Translations under genes and position numbers: made by a program
In this document: piece after piece, positions 10,245-17,117 of the stretch
How the letters are laid out: each line of letters starts with the position of its first letter
Position numbering within the stretch: the stretch's first letter is position 1
Origin: Chloroflexota bacterium
Lineage (GTDB): Bacteria; Chloroflexota; Dormibacteria; Dormibacterales; Dormibacteraceae
Direction: 5' to 3'
DNA: 17,655 nucleotides
Assembly (NCBI GenBank): GCA_005880175.1
Contig: VBJR01000245.1
Coordinates: 1 to 17,655 of the forward strand
Notes under the pieces: generated by a model
The model's database searches: none
Told to the model about the DNA's origin: nothing
Seen by the model: only the letters and a program-made list of their open reading frames with translations

Positions 10245-11240
10245 GTGCACTTCAGTCCCGTCGATCCCGTGCTCATCGTGGGGGCCGCGCTCATCGTGGT
10301 CCACGCCGTGCGCCGGGGCGGATTCGTACCGTACCTCACGGAGCTGGTCGCCTTCGCCGGCAGCCTCGCGGCGGCGTTCGTCGTGTTCGGGCCGGCGGGC
10401 CAGTTCATCCACTTGCGCCTGGGCGTCAACCAGTCGGTGGCGAACTTCGGCACGTTCCTGCTCGTGCTCGTCCTGGCCCACGCCGCCATCCAGGCCCCGG
10501 TCAGCCGGATCACGGCCTGGATGGGAAGCCAGCTGCGCTGGCTGTCGCCCGGCTCGCGGATGCTGGCCGACGCGCTGCCCGCGCTGGGCGTCGCGGCCAT
10601 GGTGGCGGTGCTCGCGCTCTCGGTCGCGGTGGTCGTGCCCATGGGCGGCGTGAAGCCGGCCGTCGCCAGCTCGGTCGTGGGCTCGCAGATCCTCGATCAC
10701 GCCGGGTTCGTCTCGAGCCCCGTGAGCCGGCTGCTGGTGCCGCCGGCGCCGGCGGCCAAGCCGATCCTGGAGAGCGACCCGCCCTCCAACCCCGGCGAGG
10801 ACGCGTTTCTCAAGCTGCAGTTCCCGGCCGACCTGGTCACGCAGCCCGACCCCGCCGCCGAGGACCACATGCTGCAGCGGATCAACCAGGCCCGTGCCCA
10901 GGTGGGCCTGTCGCCGCTGCACTCGGACCCGCTGCTCCAGCAGGCCGCCCGCGAGCACAGCGCCGACATGTACAAGCGCCGCTACTTCTCGCACCAGACG
11001 CCGGACGGCAAGACGCCGTACGACCGCCTGCACGACCTGCGCTTCCACTACGTGACGGCCGGCGAGAACCTGGCGTTCGCGGCCGACGTGGACACGGCCT
11101 TCGACTCGCTGATGCAGAGCCCGGATCACCGGGCCAACATCCTCAACCCGGACTTCCGCTGCGTCGGCATCGGCGCCTACAAGGGCCTGAACGGGTATGA
11201 GGAGATGTTCACCCAGGACTTCGCCGACTGCTCCGCGTGA
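10245..11240 (+). CDS. CvpA-like membrane domain fused to a CAP/SCP (YkwD-like) domain
   Basis: The 331-residue product has two parts. Residues 1-140 carry four hydrophobic segments (about 7-24, 30-52, 66-86, 110-133) with the spacing and the short GGFVPYLTELVAFAG-like motif of CvpA family membrane proteins. A Pro-rich linker (160-200) leads to a CAP domain (about 206-331): LQRINQARAQVGLSPL, AREHSADM (H238), YFSH (250), AGENLAF (E274), SPDHRANIL (H295), and the terminal FTQDFAD. The two histidines and the glutamate match the CAP cleft residues. CAP domains are usually extracytoplasmic, and here the membrane part would anchor one at the outer face. Start is GTG 10245 behind a TATACT box with no ribosome-binding site. 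Biochemical activity is unknown; a cell-envelope role is inferred. Confidence 0.85.
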   Translation: MHFSPVDPVLIVGAALIVVHAVRRGGFVPYLTELVAFAGSLAAAFVVFGPAGQFIHLRLGVNQSVANFGTFLLVLVLAHAAIQAPVSRITAWMGSQLRWLSPGSRMLADALPALGVAAMVAVLALSVAVVVPMGGVKPAVASSVVGSQILDHAGFVSSPVSRLLVPPAPAAKPILESDPPSNPGEDAFLKLQFPADLVTQPDPAAEDHMLQRINQARAQVGLSPLHSDPLLQQAAREHSADMYKRRYFSHQTPDGKTPYDRLHDLRFHYVTAGENLAFAADVDTAFDSLMQSPDHRANILNPDFRCVGIGAYKGLNGYEEMFTQDFADCSA

Positions 11241-11259
11241 GCCGGCGAGGTCCGGGTCG

Positions 11260-11733
11260 CTACTTGTCCGCGGTGACGAGCGCCTCCGCCGCGACCGGCA
11301 CGGCCGGAGCGGCCGGCATGACTGGCACAGCCGGCGCGACCGGCACGACCGGCACGCCCAGGGCCGCGGCCCCGACCATCGCGGCCGGCCGCTCCTCCTC
11401 GGCCTCCTCCTCGTCGTACGAGGCCCGGCGCGGGTCCCGCAGGCGGAACAGCACCTCCTGGGCCCGGAAGAGCACGTCCATCATCGGGACGACCCGGTAG
11501 CGCACGCGGAGCATCTCGTACTCCTCGCGGTTGGGCACGGCGTCCAGGATCTGGCCTGCGCGCTCGCGTAACACGGCGGGGACCCGGTCCACCCCCTGGA
11601 GGTTCAGGTCCTCCAGCTGGAAGAGCAGGTCGTCGATCGCATGCACCACCCGGTCGAGCTGCTGCTGGCGCCATCGCCGCCGCAGGTCTTCCTGGCAGAG
11701 CCTCTGGATGTCTCGGTTGGCGTCCTCGAGCAT
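11260..11733 (-). CDS. Unrecognised protein with helical N-terminus and Ala/Val/Pro-rich tail
   Basis: The 157-residue product matches no family I recognise. Residues 1-110 are charged and predicted largely helical, with heptad-like stretches (RRRWRQQQLDRVVHAIDDLL, then LRERAGQILDAV and MDVLFRAQEVLFRLRD). An acidic patch DEEEAEEER follows near 105-113. The last 43 residues are a low-complexity tail built on PVVPVAPAVPV and similar units. There is no signal peptide or clear membrane segment. ATG 11733 has GGAGG 3 nt upstream, closer than usual. It lies 141 nt downstream of the anti-sigma gene on the same strand, possibly in the same regulon. Codon pattern and charge periodicity in the first 110 residues argue for a real gene. 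Confidence 0.6.
   Translation of the reverse strand: MLEDANRDIQRLCQEDLRRRWRQQQLDRVVHAIDDLLFQLEDLNLQGVDRVPAVLRERAGQILDAVPNREEYEMLRVRYRVVPMMDVLFRAQEVLFRLRDPRRASYDEEEAEEERPAAMVGAAALGVPVVPVAPAVPVMPAAPAVPVAAEALVTADK
11290..11360. repeat. Degenerate tandem repeat coding the Ala/Val/Pro tail
   Basis: Units close to ACCGGCACG and GGCACAGCCGGC recur here with small variations and encode the PAVPV-like tail of the minus-strand gene. Such simple repeats change length easily. Confidence 0.5.
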
Positions 11734-11804
11734 GTTCCTCCGTCGAAGCCGCTCCCCTTCCCACCAGTTGCTACGAACTGATGAGCATTGTAGGAAATCA
11801 ATTC

Positions 11805-11819
11805 AGTGACTAAGTCACT
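11805..11819. promoter_or_regulatory. 15-bp palindrome upstream of the unrecognised gene
   Basis: AGTGACT (11805-11811), a central A, and AGTCACT (11813-11819) form a perfect inverted repeat. It lies 72 nt before the start codon at 11733, in an AT-richer 141-nt gap. A TACAAT hexamer follows about 20 nt downstream on the minus strand and could be a -10 box. It could be an operator; it is too short and lacks a U-tract for a terminator. Confidence 0.35.
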
Positions 11820-11874
11820 CATGAGCTGGGGGAAGTTCGACGAAACCCTGGACAGCCCGGGGCCGGAGGACCGC

Positions 11875-12093
11875 TCAGAAGAGGATCTGGCGGAGCCTCG
11901 AGCGCAGGTGCTCGGGCGCCTGGCCCTCGTCGCAGCAGACCTTGACCAGCCGCTTCAGGCCGGCCTTGAGGTGGTAGTGGTCCTCGCAGGGCGGACAGTC
12001 CGCGAGGTGGCGGCGGACCTCCGACAGCTCGTCGTCGGTCAGCTCGCGGTCCACGTACGTGTCCAGGTTCTCCAGACAGTCGCGACAGTTCAC
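11875..12093 (-). CDS. Zinc-binding anti-sigma factor, RsrA-like
   Basis: The 72-residue product has the zinc anti-sigma signature H29-x3-C33-x2-C36 with the usual frame LDTYVDRELTDDELSEVRRH. It also has N-terminal cysteines C3 and C6 and a vicinal pair C53-C54, an arrangement like RsrA, the thiol-redox anti-sigma of SigR in Streptomyces. In RsrA, oxidation of zinc-ligand cysteines forms a disulfide, releases zinc and frees the sigma factor. The same switch is inferred here. GTG 12093 overlaps the sigma gene's stop by 4 nt (GTGA), so sigma and anti-sigma are probably made in linked amounts. No membrane segment is visible, so it is a cytoplasmic anti-sigma. Confidence 0.9.
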   Translation of the reverse strand: MNCRDCLENLDTYVDRELTDDELSEVRRHLADCPPCEDHYHLKAGLKRLVKVCCDEGQAPEHLRSRLRQILF

Positions 12094-12677
12094 GCCTCGT
12101 CTCCTCCGGCATGCACGATGCCCGACTCCAGCGCGTAGTCGTACAGGGAACGCTGGAGCTGCCGGCGGGCGCGGTGCAGGCGCGACATCACGGTGCCGAT
12201 GGGGACGCCCAGCACTTCGGCCGCGTCCTTGTACGAGAAGCCCTCGACGTCCACCAGGAGCACCACCTCGCGGTGCAGCTCCGGCAGCTTCTCCACGGCC
12301 CGCACCACCTCATCGGCGGCGATGCCGTCCAGCACCTCGGCCTCCGGCACGGCGGAGGGGTCCTTGAGCGTGTCGTACAGCGCGAAGTCGCCGTCGCCGT
12401 CCAGGCTGACGTCCTCGGGACGCCCGCCCTTGAAGCGGTCCCAGAACAGGTTCCGCATGATGGCGAACAGCCAGGCCTTCATGTTCGTCCCGACCTGGTA
12501 GCTGCCCTGGTAGCGCAGCGCGCGCACGTACGTGTCCTGCACGAGGTCCTCGGCCTGAGCGGGGTCGCGCGTCAGGCGGAGAGCGCCGCGGTAGAGTGTG
12601 TCGAGGTAGCCGATCGCCTCCTCGGCGAAGCGGTTGCGTGCGTCGGTGTCTGCTGCGTGCTCGGCCACGAGGACCAT
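12090..12677 (-). CDS. ECF sigma factor, SigR/SigH-like (redox stress type)
   Basis: The 195-residue protein has sigma region 2 (LYRGALRLTRDPAQAEDLVQ, then DTYVRALR, KAWLFAIMRNLFWDRF) and region 4 (LPELHREVVLLVDVEGFSYK, then AAEVLGVPIGTVMSRLHRAR). The DPAQAEDLVQDTYVRA and TNMKAWLF wording is typical of SigR/SigH. It would direct RNA polymerase to thiol-stress promoters and is held by the anti-sigma encoded next. ATG 12677 is preferred over GTG 12686 because AAGGTG at 12691-12686 makes a ribosome-binding site 8 nt before it, and the GTG itself is part of that site. A near-consensus SigR-type promoter lies just upstream, pointing to autoregulation. Confidence 0.94.
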   Translation of the reverse strand: MVLVAEHAADTDARNRFAEEAIGYLDTLYRGALRLTRDPAQAEDLVQDTYVRALRYQGSYQVGTNMKAWLFAIMRNLFWDRFKGGRPEDVSLDGDGDFALYDTLKDPSAVPEAEVLDGIAADEVVRAVEKLPELHREVVLLVDVEGFSYKDAAEVLGVPIGTVMSRLHRARRQLQRSLYDYALESGIVHAGGDEA

Positions 12678-12698
12678 GGTAGTCACCTTGGCGGATTG

Positions 12699-12725
12699 AA
12701 CCCGGCGGCGCGCACGCGCTATTCC
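12699..12725 (-). promoter_or_regulatory. Possible SigR-type autoregulatory promoter of the sigma operon
   Basis: On the minus strand GGAAT (12725-12721) and GTT (12701-12699) are separated by 19 nt. The known SigR/SigH promoter pattern is GGAAT-N18-GTT, so spacing is one base too long. Transcription would start about 15 nt before the ATG at 12677, leaving just room for the AAGGTG site. Confidence 0.4.
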
Positions 12726-12759
12726 GCGGGGCTGCGGGAGGCGGTCGTGACGCTGGGCC

Positions 12760-12843
12760 TCGGCCGTCCACGCGTTCCCACCCTCCGGCGTGCAAGTGTC
12801 GACAGTTCAACGTCTCAGAGAGTAGTGAGGCGTGGACGGCCGA
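12760..12843. repeat. 84-bp element with 14-bp perfect inverted terminal repeats
   Basis: The arms TCGGCCGTCCACGC (12760-12773) and GCGTGGACGGCCGA (12830-12843) are exact reverse complements. The centre of the element is within one base of the palindrome TGTCGACA (12797-12804), and the intervening sequences pair imperfectly, so the whole stretch could fold as a long hairpin. It fills most of the 169-nt gap between alr and the sigma gene and begins 4 nt past the alr stop. A second, shorter inverted repeat (GAGAGTAG 12818-12825 with CTACTCTC 12854-12861) overlaps its right end. It could be a MITE-like repeat, a structured RNA or an unusual terminator. Confidence 0.55.
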
Positions 12844-12846
12844 CGC

Positions 12847-13971
12847 TCACGCGCTACTCTCAGAGGGCAGGTAGCGGCGGGCCACCCGGTTGCCGAGCGA
12901 CGTCAGCACCTCGTGCGAGATCGTGCCGCTCCACTCCGCCACCTCGTCAGCGGTGATGCCCTCGCCGATCAGCGTCACGACGTCGCCGGGGCACACGCCG
13001 GACACATCGGTGACGTCGACGGCGATCGCGTCCATGCTCACGCGGCCCACCAGCGGCGCCCGCCGGCCCCGGACCACGACCGCGCCCCGGTTGCCCCGGC
13101 TGCGCATGACCCCGTCCTCGTAGCCGATCGCCACCGTCGCGACCCGGGACGGCCGCTCCGCGAACCAGCCCCGACCGTACCCGACCGACTCCCCGGGCGC
13201 GATGTCGTGCACCCGCGTCACCAGCGCGCGCAGGGCCAGCGCCGGGCGCAGGCCGTCCCCGACGAACCCGTACATCGCCAGGCCCGGCCGGACCGCGTCC
13301 AGCGCCATGTCCGGGTGGTTCAGCACCGCGCCCGAGTTGGACGCGTGCCGGATCCCGGGGTCCACGTCGAACCGGTCGAGCGCGGCGAGGAACCGGTCGA
13401 ACTGCTGCCGCGTGAACTCGGGGTCGCTCTCCGATGACGCGAAGTGCGTCATGGTGCCGGCCAGCCGCAGCCGCGAGGACCGCGCGATGCGGCGGGCCAG
13501 CGCCGGCGCCTCCTCGGGCGCGCAGCCGAGCCGGCCCATCCCCGTGTCCACCTTGAGGTGCACCGGCAGCCGCGGACCGGCCGGCGTCGAGCGCTCCAGG
13601 ATGTCCACCATCTCCGCGCTGGAGCACATCACGGCGCAGCCCACCACGGCCGCCGCCGCGCAGCCGGCCGGGGCCAGGCCGCCCATCACCAGCAGGCGCT
13701 CGGGCTCGCACAGCTCGCGGAGCTCCAGCGCCTCCTCCGGCGTCGAGACGCCCAGGCCCCACGCCCCGGCGTCCAGCGCGGCCCCGGCGACCGGCAGCGC
13801 GCCGTGCCCGTACCCGTCGGCCTTGACCACGCCGATCAGCCGGCAGCCGGCCGGCAGGCGCCGGCGCAGCTCCCGCACGTTGTACCGGATGGCCTCGAGA
13901 TCCACCTCGGCCCAGCGCTGGGGGGCCGGGACTCCGACCATGCGCAGGGGGACGGCCGCTTCGCGGCTCAT
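12847..13971 (-). CDS. alr: Alanine racemase
   Basis: The 374-residue PLP enzyme interconverts L- and D-alanine for peptidoglycan. The PLP lysine is K50 in VVKADGYGHG. Other family marks are WAEVDLEAIRYNV, HLKVDTGMGRLG, GTMTHFASS, HASNSGAVL, VRPGLAMYG, SVGYGRGW (catalytic tyrosine region), VAIGYEDG (GYADG in most homologs, here with Glu), and GRVSMDAIAVDVT. Length is normal for the family. ATG 13971 overlaps the stop of the upstream acpS-nnrD gene by 4 nt (ATGA), so it is probably coupled to it; M11 at 13941 is an alternative start. With glmS and ybbR upstream, it belongs to a cell-wall precursor group. Confidence 0.96.
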   Translation of the reverse strand: MSREAAVPLRMVGVPAPQRWAEVDLEAIRYNVRELRRRLPAGCRLIGVVKADGYGHGALPVAGAALDAGAWGLGVSTPEEALELRELCEPERLLVMGGLAPAGCAAAAVVGCAVMCSSAEMVDILERSTPAGPRLPVHLKVDTGMGRLGCAPEEAPALARRIARSSRLRLAGTMTHFASSESDPEFTRQQFDRFLAALDRFDVDPGIRHASNSGAVLNHPDMALDAVRPGLAMYGFVGDGLRPALALRALVTRVHDIAPGESVGYGRGWFAERPSRVATVAIGYEDGVMRSRGNRGAVVVRGRRAPLVGRVSMDAIAVDVTDVSGVCPGDVVTLIGEGITADEVAEWSGTISHEVLTSLGNRVARRYLPSESSA

Positions 13972-15194
13972 CCGCGCAGCTCCTTCATCACCGGCGGTAG
14001 CACGGGCAGCAGCTCGGACGCCAGCAGGCCCGACGGCCCCAGCCGGGACTCCAGCAGACGACCGGCCTCCGCGTGCACGTAGACGCCCGTCACCGCGGCG
14101 GTGTACGGGTCGGAACCCTGGGCGATCAGGCCGGCGATCAGGCCGCCCAGCACGTCGCCGGTGCCGCCGGTCGCCAGCGCCGGAACCTCGTGCGGGTCCT
14201 CGGACAGGCGGCCGTCAGGCGCCGCGACGATGGTCCGCGCGCCCTTCAGCACCACCACCGCCCCCCACTCCCGCGCCGCCGCGCCGGCGACCTCGCGCCG
14301 GCTGGCCTGGACGGCGGCGGTCGGCTGGGCGGTCAGCCGCGCCATCTCGCCGGGGTGCGGCGTCAGCACGCGGTCGGGCCCCAGCCCGGGCAGCAGGTGG
14401 CGGGCGTCGGCCAGCGCGTTGAGCGCGTCCGCGTCCAGCACCAGCGGGCGCCGGCAGCGGGCGAGCAGCTCGCGGACGAGGGCCCACGTGGCCGGGTGCC
14501 GGCCCAGGCCGGGCCCCACCAGGCCGGCGCCGGACGCCTCCAGGTGCTCGACCACCGCCTCCAGCGCGGCCGAGCCCAGCGCGCCGGGCGCGTCCTCGGC
14601 CAGCGGCGTCGCCATCACCTCGGTGCACTTGACGGCGAGGATCGGGTAGATGCCCTCGGCGACGAGCAGCCGGACCAGGCCGGCACCGGCGCGCGCGGAC
14701 GCGGTCGAGGCCAGGTACGCGGCCCCGGTGTAGCCGCGGCTGCCGGCCACGACCGTCACGGTGCCGAACGTGCCCTTGTGGCCGTCCGCCGGCCGCTCCG
14801 GGACGTGGAGCGCGGCCGGCAGGGCCGGCTGCGCGTCCGCGCCGTCAGGCATCTCCAGCCACGCGCTCGCGATGGCCACGCCGGCCTGGTGCGTGATGCT
14901 GACCTCCACGCGCGCGCCCTGCGCGTCGTCTCCCAGCAGGCGCACCAGCGGGCCGCCGGTGGGCCCCGGCAGCACCTCGATGCGCCGGCGCGGGAAACAG
15001 ATCGGCGTCCGGTCGAAGCACTTGATGACCGCCTCCTTGGCGGCCCAGCGCCCGGCCAGCCGCTCGGGCCGGCCACCGCAGTACGCGATCTCGTCCGCGG
15101 TGAACGTCCTGGCCAGGAAGCCGTCGCCCGACCGGCCGACGGCGCGCTCCATGCGCTCGATCGCCAGCACGTCGATGCCCTGCCGCCGGATCAT
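13968..15194 (-). CDS. Fused holo-ACP synthase and NAD(P)H-hydrate dehydratase
   Basis: The 408-residue protein has two domains. Residues 1 to about 115 are AcpS, which moves 4'-phosphopantetheine from CoA to acyl carrier protein: GIDVLAIERMERAV with metal ligand D8, FTADEIAYC, RWAAKEAVIKCF with E54, and SITHQAGVAIASA. Residues about 130-408 are the ADP-dependent NnrD (YjeF C-terminal, ribokinase-like) domain that repairs hydrated NAD(P)H: HKGTFGTVTVVAGS, GLVGPGLGR, LVLDADALNAL, LTPHPGEMARL, VVLKGARTIV and ATGGTGDVLGG with catalytic D347. NnrD is more often fused to the NnrE epimerase, which is absent here. ATG 15194 lies 16 nt after the glmS stop; the ribosome-binding site is weak. It overlaps alr by 4 nt. 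Both halves keep their key residues, so both are probably active. Confidence 0.93.
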   Translation of the reverse strand: MIRRQGIDVLAIERMERAVGRSGDGFLARTFTADEIAYCGGRPERLAGRWAAKEAVIKCFDRTPICFPRRRIEVLPGPTGGPLVRLLGDDAQGARVEVSITHQAGVAIASAWLEMPDGADAQPALPAALHVPERPADGHKGTFGTVTVVAGSRGYTGAAYLASTASARAGAGLVRLLVAEGIYPILAVKCTEVMATPLAEDAPGALGSAALEAVVEHLEASGAGLVGPGLGRHPATWALVRELLARCRRPLVLDADALNALADARHLLPGLGPDRVLTPHPGEMARLTAQPTAAVQASRREVAGAAAREWGAVVVLKGARTIVAAPDGRLSEDPHEVPALATGGTGDVLGGLIAGLIAQGSDPYTAAVTGVYVHAEAGRLLESRLGPSGLLASELLPVLPPVMKELRG

Positions 15195-15210
15195 GGGAGC
15201 GCCGCCGAGG

Positions 15211-17043
15211 CTACTCCACCGTGACCGACTTGGCCAGGTTGCGCGGCTGGTCGACGTCGCGGCCGAGGTCCACCGCCACGTGGTAGGCGAACAGCATCAG
15301 CGCCACGCTGGCCAGGACCGCCGACGCGGCCTCGCCGGCCCGCGGCACCTCCAGCAGGTCGGAGGCGATGCCGTCCAGGCTGCGGTCGCCCTCCGAGACC
15401 ACGCACAGGGCGGGCGCGCCCCGGGCCACGACCTGCTGGACGTTGCTGGCGATCTTGTCGCGCAGCGGGCTGTCCGTGCACACCGCGACCACGGGGAAGC
15501 CGGCGTCCAGCAGCGCGATCGGCCCGTGCTTGAGCATGCCGCCGGTGGCCGCCTCGGCGTGGACGTAGCTGATCTCCTTGAGCTTCAGCGCGCCCTCCAG
15601 CGCCACCGCGCTGCCCAGGCCGCGGCCGATGAACATGAAGTCACGATAGCCCGCGTAGCGGCGCGCCAGCCGCTCCACGTCGGCGCCGCGGCTGAGCAGG
15701 CGGCGGAGCGCGTCGGGCAGGTCGCGCAGCTCCTGGGCCAGCTCCTCGCGGCGCTCCAGGGGCAGGCACCGCCGGGCCGTGGCCAGCCGGAGCGCCAGCA
15801 GGTAGTGGCTGACCAGGTGGGCGACGTACGTCTTCGTCGAGGCGACGCCGACCTCCGGCCCCGCGTTGAGGTAGATCGCGCCGCTGGCGTCGCGGGACGC
15901 CGTGCTGCCGACCACGTTCGTGACCGCGACCGTCCGGGATCCCCGCTCGGCCGCCTGGCGCAGCGCCACCAGCGTGTCCGCGGTCTCGCCGGACTGCGTG
16001 ATCGCGACGGTCAGCGCCCGCTCATCCAGCGTCGGGCGGCGGTAGCGGAACTCGGACGCGTCCTGGGCCCGGGCGGGCATCCCGGCCCACTCCTCGATCA
16101 CGTGCTCGCCGATCATCGCCGCGTGCAGCGACGTGCCCATGCCCAGCAGCCGCACCTCCTCGAACGCCCGCAGCTCCTCGTCCGACGGGTCGAACTCGCT
16201 GAAGCGGACGTTGCCGGCGGCGTCCAGACGGCCCCGCAGCGCGTTGGCGACGGCCTCCGGCGTCTCGTGGATCTCCTTGAGCATGAAGTGGGTGAAGCCG
16301 CCCTTCTCGGCCTGGCTGACGTCCCAGTCCACGTGCAGGACGCGGCGCTCGACGGGCAGGCCCTCCAGCGTGGTCACGGTCGGGCCGAGCGGCGTCACCG
16401 CCGCCATCTCGCCCTCGCCCAGCACCAGCACCTTCTTCGTGTACGGGATGATCGCCGCGATATCGGAGGCGATGAACTGCTCGCCCTCGCCCAGGCCGAC
16501 CACCAGCGGCGCGTTGAGCCGGGCGCCGACCAGCAGCTCGGGGTCGTCCAGCGAGTACAGCACGATCGCGTACGCGCCCCGCAGCCGGCGCAGCGCCCGC
16601 CGGGCGGCGGCCAGGAAGTCGCCGCGGTTGTAGTGCTCGATCAGGTGGGGGACGATCTCCGTGTCCGTCTCGGACACGAACTCGTGGCCCGCCGCCACCA
16701 GCTCGTCCTTGAGCTCCTGGAAGTTCTCGATGATGCCGTTGTGGACCACCGAGATCCGGCCGCTGCAGTCGGTGTGGGGGTGGGCGTTGTCCAGTGTGGG
16801 CCGGCCGTGGGTGGCCCACCGCGTGTGGCCGATGCCGAGGTTGCCGTGCGGCATGTCGGCTCGCAGCTTGGCCAGCAGCTCGTCCACGCGGGCGTCGCAC
16901 TTGGTGACGCGGGCGGCGGTGGCGCCGGGCTCCAGCACGGAGACGCCGGCGGAGTCGTAGCCGCGGTACTCGAGGCGCTTGAGGCCGTCCATGAGGATGG
17001 GGGTGGCGTCCCGCGCGCCGAGGTAGCCGATGATGCCGCACAT
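15211..17043 (-). CDS. glmS: Glutamine-fructose-6-phosphate aminotransferase
   Basis: The 610-residue enzyme makes glucosamine-6-phosphate from fructose-6-phosphate and glutamine, the first step to UDP-GlcNAc. After Met removal the nucleophile is Cys2 (MCGIIGYLG). The glutaminase domain shows HTRWATHG, HNGIIEN and ETDTEIVPHL. Two SIS domains follow with MGTSLHAA, TQSGETADT and GRGLGSAVALEGALKLKE. The isomerase site has KLKE and KHGP, and the chain ends DQPRNLAKSVTVE. One deviation: the segment usually AAGELKHGP reads TGGMLKHGP. The frame stays open upstream, but ATG 17043 is certain from the family N-terminus and an AGGAG site 8 nt before it. No glmS ribozyme fits in the 74-nt gap before the start. 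It follows ybbR, as in many cdaA-ybbR-glmM-glmS clusters. Confidence 0.97.
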   Translation of the reverse strand: MCGIIGYLGARDATPILMDGLKRLEYRGYDSAGVSVLEPGATAARVTKCDARVDELLAKLRADMPHGNLGIGHTRWATHGRPTLDNAHPHTDCSGRISVVHNGIIENFQELKDELVAAGHEFVSETDTEIVPHLIEHYNRGDFLAAARRALRRLRGAYAIVLYSLDDPELLVGARLNAPLVVGLGEGEQFIASDIAAIIPYTKKVLVLGEGEMAAVTPLGPTVTTLEGLPVERRVLHVDWDVSQAEKGGFTHFMLKEIHETPEAVANALRGRLDAAGNVRFSEFDPSDEELRAFEEVRLLGMGTSLHAAMIGEHVIEEWAGMPARAQDASEFRYRRPTLDERALTVAITQSGETADTLVALRQAAERGSRTVAVTNVVGSTASRDASGAIYLNAGPEVGVASTKTYVAHLVSHYLLALRLATARRCLPLERREELAQELRDLPDALRRLLSRGADVERLARRYAGYRDFMFIGRGLGSAVALEGALKLKEISYVHAEAATGGMLKHGPIALLDAGFPVVAVCTDSPLRDKIASNVQQVVARGAPALCVVSEGDRSLDGIASDLLEVPRAGEAASAVLASVALMLFAYHVAVDLGRDVDQPRNLAKSVTVE

Positions 17044-17051
17044 AGGTGAGA

Positions 17052-17056
17052 CTCCT
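17052..17056 (-). promoter_or_regulatory. Ribosome-binding site of glmS
   Basis: AGGAG lies 8 nt before ATG 17043. It decides the glmS start, since the reading frame continues open far upstream. Confidence 0.8.
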
Positions 17057-17117
17057 GGGGGGCGGTTACTTGGCAGCTGGTATGTCGGGTTGAACGGCCC
17101 GGCCGCCGCCCCGGTTA

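Noticed and set aside
12774..12778. GGAAC on the minus strand as a second ECF -35 box for the sigma operon
   Set aside because: No GTT or CGTC-type -10 lies at 16-19 nt; the nearest CGTC is 21 nt away. It also lies inside the inverted-repeat element.
14761..17049. 762-codon open frame on the + strand opposite glmS and acpS-nnrD
   Set aside because: It is antisense to genes with full conserved motifs; its translation is dominated by Arg, Gln, Ala and His-Asp runs typical of shadow frames.
17044..17117. glmS ribozyme or other riboswitch before glmS
   Set aside because: The 74-nt gap is too short for the glmS ribozyme and shows no matching core; a normal ribosome-binding site is present.
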